A stretch of 64,000 nucleotides of DNA from Phymorhynchus buccinoides (Eukaryota; Mollusca; Gastropoda; Neogastropoda; Raphitomidae), in NCBI GenBank assembly GCA_017654935.2, contig CM065682.1, positions 34,918,463 through 34,982,462 of the forward strand, written 5' to 3'. The notes below the pieces were generated by a model that made no database searches, had not been told where the DNA came from, and saw nothing but the letters and a program-made list of their open reading frames with translations. Position numbers and translations under genes: made by a program. Below, piece after piece: positions 13,525 to 64,000 of this stretch. The first letter of the stretch is position 1. Each line of letters begins with the position of its first letter.

Positions 13525-13734
13525 GCGTGGCACAGAGGTAACACACACACCTCGTATACAATAAATCTGAGTTTGAGTCTGGGTACTGGGGATTGTTCCT
13601 CTCACTCTGCACTAGGTCTTACGGTCTGAACAAGGAACCTTTCGGATGAGACGATAAACGGAGGTCCCGTGTGCCCAGGCACTTAGCAAACATTAATCCC
13701 AGTGGCAATTAAAAAGTTGTGATTTGGTCAAAAT

Positions 13735-13767
<33 letters not shown>

Positions 13768-13815
13768 TTTCTTTTCCTGACCAGTCACACAAAAATCACA
13801 TGCACATTAAAACAC
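13525..13815 (+). mobile_element. tRNA-derived SINE, sense copy
   Basis: Opens GCGTGGCACAGAGGTAACAC (A-box-like), followed by GAGTTTGAGTC (weak B box) and the body TCTTACGGTCTGAAC, CTTTCGGATGAGACGATAAA, GGTCCCGTGTG and AATCCCAGTGGCAA. The same body in reverse is at 30700-31095 and, truncated, at 1-214. A poly-C run (13735-13767) interrupts it before TTCCTGACCAGTCACAC. Confidence 0.85.
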
Positions 13816-13947
13816 GTTCAAGTAATTTTCCGGTGTCAGTGGGTAATATATCACAACAAAACTACATGTAAATTTCATTTGACTTATACATATATTTATC
13901 AGGCACACATGTACACTCATGCACATACATATGGGCTACGAAACGCG

Positions 13948-13950
<3 letters not shown>

Positions 13951-14038
<88 letters not shown>
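13951..14038. repeat. (GT)n microsatellite
   Basis: Uninterrupted GT repeat of about 88 bp. Confidence 0.97.
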
Positions 14039-14039
<1 letters not shown>

Positions 14040-14041
<2 letters not shown>

Positions 14042-15775
14042 GTATATCTGAAAAAAAGGCTGAAGAAGTGATATTTTCTTGTGCAGGTAAATTATTTCTT
14101 TGCCTTTAAAATATAAAAAAAGAAGTGAAAATGCCCCCGAAATTCCTGGCTGGGGATGAGCTTTACACTTAATTAAGAAAGGAGGAAACTAATAGCCCTG
14201 GATGAGTTCCTAAAAACAAGAAAACTACAACAGCTCAATTAGTTTTTCCATGGGGAAATTTTCAGCACACCAGCAACACTAGAGCAAAGGTGTCAGCTTT
14301 CCCATGGGAAACTGAATAAGATGTAAACAAGATTTAAATGTCAGGGTCAGCAAATTTATAAAGGACCGAGACGCGCTCTAGGTCCACGCAGAGCTTCAAG
14401 AGATATAATAATGTATACCACAAACAAAATTAAACACTCAAGGTCAAAGTTCAATGTAAAGGAAAACAGATACTGTTTGGGACACAGTAGCTTTAAGTTA
14501 TACAGTACTCTTCAAAATTTGGAACAAATGTATACAGCTGTTTATAAGATATAACAACATACAAGGAAGAAACACGGTCAAATGTCAAGGACACCCAAAG
14601 GTTGTTAATACTTTAAATAATAATGTCAGGTATGTACAACACCTTGAGCTATTGATCAACTTTTTGAAATTAGGGGACTAAAAATGCAAAAATCTGAAAG
14701 ATATGTCCTAATCATACAGACGATTATGCTCAAGGTCAAAGGTCAAGGTCAAGGTAATGAGGGTAATACATAGTTAACATATAGAATCACCATAAGCCAA
14801 TATACATACTTACAAAAAAATTAGACTGTAGCTGCAAAGGTGCGAAAAATTTGATCTCCCCCCCCCCAAAAAAAAAAAAAAATGTGTTCAAGGTCAACCT
14901 TCGAGGTCAAAGTCAACAAGGTTGTAATTTGCCTTTAACTGCCTTATGTTTCAGTTAATGCACCCTTATGCACAATTTGAATCAATTATTTACTGCAGTT
15001 TACAAGATATTTCTGGGAAAAACAAAGCCAGAAACAACGAGAGAAAAAAAAAGAATAAAAACATAGTCCTCCTTCTGTCTGTGGCAGAGGACACAAATAA
15101 CAGAACATAGATTTAGAAAAAAAGGTTATTGAGATTTGTCTACAACGGAGAATTAAGATAATAACATTTAAAATTTCTAGCTACAGTGGACTTTGATTTG
15201 TGATGTATTGAAAAAAGTCATATTTCATGATTTTTACCAATTTTACAAAACTGGTTGATTTCGTTACCATGGTGATCGTTCAGTTTGTTACCGGGTGATC
15301 ACTACTTTGCCTTGTTGTGTTTGACACATGCCTGTGATTAGTCATCCCAAAAATCAGAACTCTAGGCTTCTTAGTTATTTCATTACAACTCTTCAAAAAC
15401 AGTGCATTTTGTTCACTTTTCCGATGTTATTTTATTTTCTCAATCTCACCCTGTTTCATGCAGGCACTGTATTCAAACCACAAAGCAGACAGTCTTGTAT
15501 TTCTGTTTGTGGATAGAGTTAAGGTAGTAAAAGAAGACACCATAAATTCTAAATCGTTAATGTGTGTTGTTGGAGCTTGGTAAAATTCTAAACTTTGAAC
15601 ATGTAGCAAAAAGCTTAAAATGACGCAAAATTACCAAAATTAAACAAACTTTAAATTGCTACAACTCGGAAATTATTTGAGCTACAGTCTTGATATTTTG
15701 CACATTTTCTAATCTCAACACGTCCTTTACATGGACATACTTTTTAAAACTGCATTTTAGAAATCAGTTATTGCC
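14040..15775. other. Non-coding, AGGTCA-rich AT-rich stretch
   Basis: CAAGGTCA-like hexamers recur (14432, about 14730-14755, 14889, 14906). A poly-C/poly-A junction lies at 14860-14882. No coding signal. Confidence 0.4.
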
Positions 15776-16050
15776 TGGTACCACCTGTTATAAGAAAATA
15801 GAACTTGCTTATAAGAAAATGAACTGCAAACCAACTCTCTTGTATGACATAATTTTCTTATATCCAAGTTTCCATGGAAGATGGGAGAAGGAATTTGCTT
15901 GCTTATAACCGAGTTTTCTTATAAGCGAGTTTCTTATATCCGAGTTTTGATCATAGATAAGAAAGAAGAAGTTCGGCAGTGACATTTGTTTTTGATCATT
16001 ATAAGCGAGTTTTCTTATAAGCGAGTTTCTTATAAGCGGATTCGGCTGTA
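15776..16050 (+). mobile_element. MITE family P, right-end fragment
   Basis: Matches 59555-59807: repeated TTATAAGAAAA, TTATAACCGAGTTTTCTTAT and TTATAAGCGAGTTTC motifs, ending AAGCGGATTCGGCTG followed by TA. The left two thirds of the element are missing. Confidence 0.85.
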
Positions 16051-16075
16051 TCTTTCTATATTAAGGTAGGCTACT

Positions 16076-16717
16076 CTAGTCTCACTACGACTAACACAAA
16101 CGTACAGGCATTCATAATTTTTCTTCTGCTCAGCATTTATTTCGCACATAACATTGAAGGAAAGTATTAAATTTAAGGAACAAAAATAACTCAGTTAGTC
16201 TTGCAATCAAGTGCCTGTACCAGTTAGAGTGTCTGTGACGTAGCTGCTCGGACGTAAATTTTCCTCTTTTTTGTTGGAACACTGCATTTTTGGAACATCT
16301 TTCAGTTCATGCCCTAATTTTAAAAAAATTCGCTTATAAGAAAATCAAACACGTTTATAAGAAAATGAACTGCAATCAACTCCCTTGTATGAAATCATTT
16401 TCTTATATCCGAGTTTACATCGAGGATGGGAGAACGAATTTGCTTAATTATAACCGAGTTTTCTTATAAGCGGTTTTCTTATATCCGGGTTTTGATAATA
16501 CATAAGAAAGAAGGAGTTCGGCCGGGGAAAAAATCCTTGATTATAAGCGAGTTTTCTTATAATAATAATAATAATAATTTTACATTTATATAGCGCTTTA
16601 CCTCAGATGAGCCCAAAGCGCTTTACAATCAATGATTCATCAACAGACGACAAAAACAGCATTCAAGAGTGACACCAACCAGCAACAGCGAATATACAAA
16701 GCAACTCTCTCTCTCTC

Positions 16718-16789
<72 letters not shown>

Positions 16790-16934
16790 ACGCACACACA
16801 TAAACACACACATTTATCGACGCCAACTCGTTCATACCCCATTCTGTAAGCCACAGCAACCGAGCCGCATGGACTGACCACATACACCAACACACATACA
16901 CAAACACCCTCACACAAAAACGGGTTCGGCTGTA
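16076..16934 (+). mobile_element. MITE family P, second copy, interrupted
   Basis: From about 16080 it matches the internal part of copy 1 (8810-9060), then the TTATAAG-rich right part (16330-16560). A (TAA)n-headed insertion follows at about 16560, and the terminal motif GGGTTCGGCTG plus TA reappears at 16922-16934. So a single element is split by a later insertion. Confidence 0.8.
16560..16920 (-). mobile_element. L2/CR1-type 3' tail insertion with (CA)n, inside the MITE
   Basis: (TAA)n leads into TTTATATAGCGCTTTACC...AAAGCGCTTTACAATC, a pair of inverted GCGCTTT boxes common at the 3' ends of invertebrate LINE/SINE elements. A (CA)n run (16721-16778) and unassigned sequence follow. The same TATAGCGCT start is seen at 27124. 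Confidence 0.6.
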
Positions 16935-17096
16935 CACAACTACGAATTCATTCAAACAGAAATCCGAAAATATTTGAGCAAGTCGTCAATCAAAAGACAA
17001 CGGAATAATCTTAGCCATACCCACACGTACAACAGCACTCATCAACAATCACTAACCGATCTACTCCCAACACTCACTAAAAATGTTGCGAGCATG

Positions 17097-17099
<3 letters not shown>

Positions 17100-17194
<95 letters not shown>

Positions 17195-17223
17195 CACATG
17201 ATACATCTCTATGAGAAACACTG

Positions 17224-17304
<81 letters not shown>

Positions 17305-17355
17305 AGGGAGGGCATAGGGAGAGAGAGAGAGAGGGAGGGAGGGAGGGAGGGAGAG
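17100..17355. repeat. (GA)n blocks with GGGA tail
   Basis: GA repeats at about 17101-17192 and 17227-17295, followed by poly-G and GGGA repeats and then GAAT repeats. Confidence 0.97.
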
Positions 17356-17570
17356 AGAATGAATGTATGAATGAATGAATGAATTAATGCATTTTATTTA
17401 TAGATGGTAATAGAATAAACAAACAATACAATGCTTTTTTTTTACACCCAGCCCTCTTTAAAACTTATAAATACACAGAGCAAAATAAAAAGCATGCAAA
17501 ACACAGTCATGCATATTAACATAATAAAATCGAACCTAATCTTATATATAAAACACATGTTGAAGCAAAC

Positions 17571-61061
<43,491 letters not shown>

Positions 61062-61080
61062 GTCACCTCCATCAGGGAAG

Positions 61081-62685
61081 CTGTGAGTTCAAGAAAGCTA
61101 ATGGTAGACATGGGGAAAAATAAGTATTTTATAAAACTAATCACAAAGCACAGGTTACCATGCGTAATTGTGCGTCCTACATTGAGCATTAGTTCAGACA
61201 TGGTGTAAAATCAATCCATCTGCATCTGCATCAGGTGCGTTGGCAGGCGCCCAATTCTGGTATAAGACGCCACGCCACGTATGCTTTTCATAAGACAACG
61301 GATGTCAGAGACTGCATCTCAGTGACAGCATGATGAAACAAAATTGCTAATGGAAAAAGAAGCATGCATACAAAATTAGTTTAAAGATGGAAAAAAAAAC
61401 AGTCAAGAAGTTTTCACCACCTATCCTGTGAGTTACACCAGCTTCAAGTAATATAATAATGCCATCGTACATTTTTTTTTAAAGAAATAGACTCAAGTCT
61501 ACTTCCAAAAGCTATAACCAATGCAAAATATTAATATACACAAGGTCAAAAGTTAAGGCCAACAAAATATTTTACCAATAGTTGTACGTTATTTGAAGTC
61601 GAGTATTATGCAGTTGGCCACAAACTATAGCCAATACAAAACAATTAAGATGTTCAATGTCAACAACGCAATTACTATTATTTCAAGTTGCCTGGTTGGT
61701 TAATCAGCTTCGCATTAAATGGCTTGACTTTAATGTCATGAATCAGTCATGATTTATGCAAACGAAAATAGATTTGTTTTTAAATCGCATTGGTTGTGTA
61801 TTGTTTAGTGTTGTGATAACAATGCTTAGGACTTGTAGATTGGTACCAAGGCCTCTGTTCCCTGCCTGTTTCAGTGTGTGATGTAGATATCAATCATAAT
61901 GATAACGGAAAGCATGTTTCCTTATTTGTCAAGTATAATGTGCGTTATGTCCATTCACTTAAATTATATATTCCATATATTATACTCAACAGATGTAATC
62001 TCCAATCACTTAAATTATATACAGTGTATTCGATATACTATACCCAACAGATGTAACAATTAAAAGCGGTGTTTTTTTTATAGTTGTTGCTGAATATTGA
62101 ACACACTGTCAAATCAGTTTAAAAACCGGACTATTGATGCACCTGTTCTAGAGTCACCGCATCTAAAAAGTATAGCAAAGTCAATAGCCATTGCTGTTTA
62201 AATAACAATTAGCGAACGGCCACGAAACCCTAAAATGGAGAGAAAAACACAGCAATTACAGCAAACAAAAACAGAATTTCTTTGCAATTTGATAAACATC
62301 TTGGGTACTACTGGACCAATTACACTACAAATCAGCATAGATTCCATGATGGATATGCACTTGCCAGCAAGATTCTTCTAATTCCTCTTCTTTTGTTGTG
62401 GTGACCAACTTCTGTATATAGAAATAAACGTTCATACTTGAGATGTAATCAGAAAATAAGAAAACAGAACAAGGAGAGGAGGGGAAAATTACTTAAATGT
62501 GGACTGGGGAGGGGAGAACTACAGGGGCTGTCCCCAGCAAGCTGGGAACTAGCCGATCCCAGACAATATATAAGGTAATGCCCAGGCCCGAAGTCAATCA
62601 AGACAAACAGATCCCAACTAAGGGGAGGGGGAGAAATGGGGAAGATGGTGGGGTGGGGTGGGAGGGGGCTGGTTGCTGGATGGCT
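61081..62685. other. Upstream region of the GPCR gene, no promoter recognised
   Basis: AT-rich. A frame of 100 codons on the plus strand (60906-61208) only mirrors exon 1. No CpG-rich block, TATA box in a convincing place, or leader exon could be supported. Confidence 0.4.
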
Positions 62686-62841
62686 TAGAAGAGCAGGCTG
62701 GAGGCTGAGAGCAATGCTGGAGCAGGCCCTCGTCCAGGAGCTGCGGTGTCGAGGTGGTGTTGTAGTCTGGACTCAAAAGATGCCAGGGATGGTGCTGCTA
62801 CAACATTTTCAGGCAGTTGATTCACTCTAGAATAGTGCGGG
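62686..62841 (-). mobile_element. LINE C-terminal fragment at the gap edge
   Basis: Minus strand from the gap: INQLPENVVAAPSLASFESR, LQHHLDTAAPGRGPA, matching the NxLPxxVVxAxSLxxFKxRLD end of non-LTR ORF2 proteins. Confidence 0.65.
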
Positions 62842-63341
62842 NNNNNNNNNNNNNNNNNNNNNNNNNNNNNNNNNNNNNNNNNNNNNNNNNNNNNNNNNNN
62901 NNNNNNNNNNNNNNNNNNNNNNNNNNNNNNNNNNNNNNNNNNNNNNNNNNNNNNNNNNNNNNNNNNNNNNNNNNNNNNNNNNNNNNNNNNNNNNNNNNNN
63001 NNNNNNNNNNNNNNNNNNNNNNNNNNNNNNNNNNNNNNNNNNNNNNNNNNNNNNNNNNNNNNNNNNNNNNNNNNNNNNNNNNNNNNNNNNNNNNNNNNNN
63101 NNNNNNNNNNNNNNNNNNNNNNNNNNNNNNNNNNNNNNNNNNNNNNNNNNNNNNNNNNNNNNNNNNNNNNNNNNNNNNNNNNNNNNNNNNNNNNNNNNNN
63201 NNNNNNNNNNNNNNNNNNNNNNNNNNNNNNNNNNNNNNNNNNNNNNNNNNNNNNNNNNNNNNNNNNNNNNNNNNNNNNNNNNNNNNNNNNNNNNNNNNNN
63301 NNNNNNNNNNNNNNNNNNNNNNNNNNNNNNNNNNNNNNNNN
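62842..63341. other. Assembly gap, exactly 500 N
   Basis: A run of 500 unknown bases; the round number suggests a placeholder instead of a measured length. Confidence 0.99.
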
Positions 63342-64000
63342 GTAGCATCACCACGATTCTTCCTCCTGCGTCTTTTTTTCTTCCTGGATTGCTGTGCGAG
63401 CGTTCTCATAGGAGGAGACAGCAGTGTTTGTTGGAATTCCATATTTTGAGCGGGAATACTATGCTGCTCAAAATGAGCTAAGGATAGATTTGTATAACCT
63501 TTATGAAAAAGATGGTGCAATTGACAGCAATGAATATTATATGTCCTGAAACAGCAATCATCCACGAACACAAGTTCGCTCAAATTTGTCTTATCAAACC
63601 TGCTATTCATATGGAGCAAGTGAATTTCAGGCATCACTCCCCAAATGTGAATCAATGTAAGTTAAAGCTTAGAATTAAATATTTTCCCTCTCCCATTACG
63701 TCGCAAATTTAGTTATAAAGACACGGTTTTATGACCCCAGCAAGGCATTTGACATGCAAAAAGTTGTAGTTCTGTGTTGACATGCTGGAGGACAGTTGTA
63801 CACATACTCACGTGGCATGAGTGTTTGGAATGTCGTAATGCGTTGTCTTCAGTGCTTGGGCTCAATGTCATGAGCTTGATAATGCCGATAGACGTGCATT
63901 GGTAGAGATTGGATGACAACCGAAGAAGACAACCGTTTCACAAGCACTCTCCAGCTGCATTCCTATTTGCTGAATACCATAGGGTTGTCCAGTTCCATCC
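63342..64000 (-). repeat. Exact inverted copy of 45343-46001
   Basis: Every block I compared is identical on the opposite strand over all 659 bases, from the gap edge to the window end. It includes the basic stretch SRKKKRRRRKNRG and the long minus-strand frame beginning MIHIWGVMPEIHLL. Confidence 0.95.

Noticed and set aside
14725..14760. Direct AGGTCA repeats as a nuclear receptor response element
   Set aside because: CAAGGTCA-like hexamers recur throughout this repeat-like stretch and no promoter lies nearby.

Overview
The window looks like metazoan nuclear DNA from a lophotrochozoan, most plausibly a mollusc. That call is an inference from gene type and repeat content: a long-intron class C GPCR gene, decayed LINEs of several clades, tRNA-derived SINEs, TA-flanked and hAT-like MITEs, foldback elements, and very long (GA)n, (CA)n and poly-G/C tracts. 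I see no bacterial genes, operons or CRISPR arrays.

The only host protein-coding gene I can support lies on the minus strand and fills most of the window. Eight coding exons between 61061 (ATG) and 18172 (stop) join in a consistent frame into a predicted 867-residue class C GPCR of the metabotropic glutamate receptor type: signal peptide, Venus-flytrap ligand-binding domain, nine-cysteine domain, seven transmembrane segments and a very short tail. About 2.6 kb is coding; introns of 0.57 to 12.7 kb make up the rest. Two introns appear to use GC instead of GT donors. Several conserved ligand-contact positions are kept, but the lysine that holds the glutamate side chain in mGluR1 is not obvious.

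Layout. 1-18171 lies downstream of the gene and holds a SINE, LINE fragments (215-860, 2200-4110, 11960-12480), a TA-flanked MITE family (7745-9330, 15776-16934) and large microsatellites. 18172-61061 is the gene: intron 7 has a tandem-duplicated LINE tail and an RNase H fragment; intron 6 has a LINE interrupted by another LINE; intron 5 has a degenerate array split by a SINE and a MITE close to exon 5; intron 3 has LINEs, a MULE transposase fragment, a SINE with triplicated flank, a 0.94-kb tandem duplication, a hAT-type MITE with 8-bp target duplication and a satellite; intron 2 has a ~4.3-kb structure with long inverted ends and a 1.36-kb foldback element; intron 1 has a LINE split by nested MITEs. 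61081-64000 is upstream: unassigned sequence, a LINE tail, a 500-base gap, and a 659-bp inverted copy of part of intron 3 directly against the gap, which may be an assembly error.

The retroelement pieces look dead (stops, frameshifts, 5' truncations, altered RT motifs). The most interesting items are the reconstructed receptor with its GC-AG introns and altered pocket, the foldback and long-TIR elements, and the nested insertions that give relative ages.
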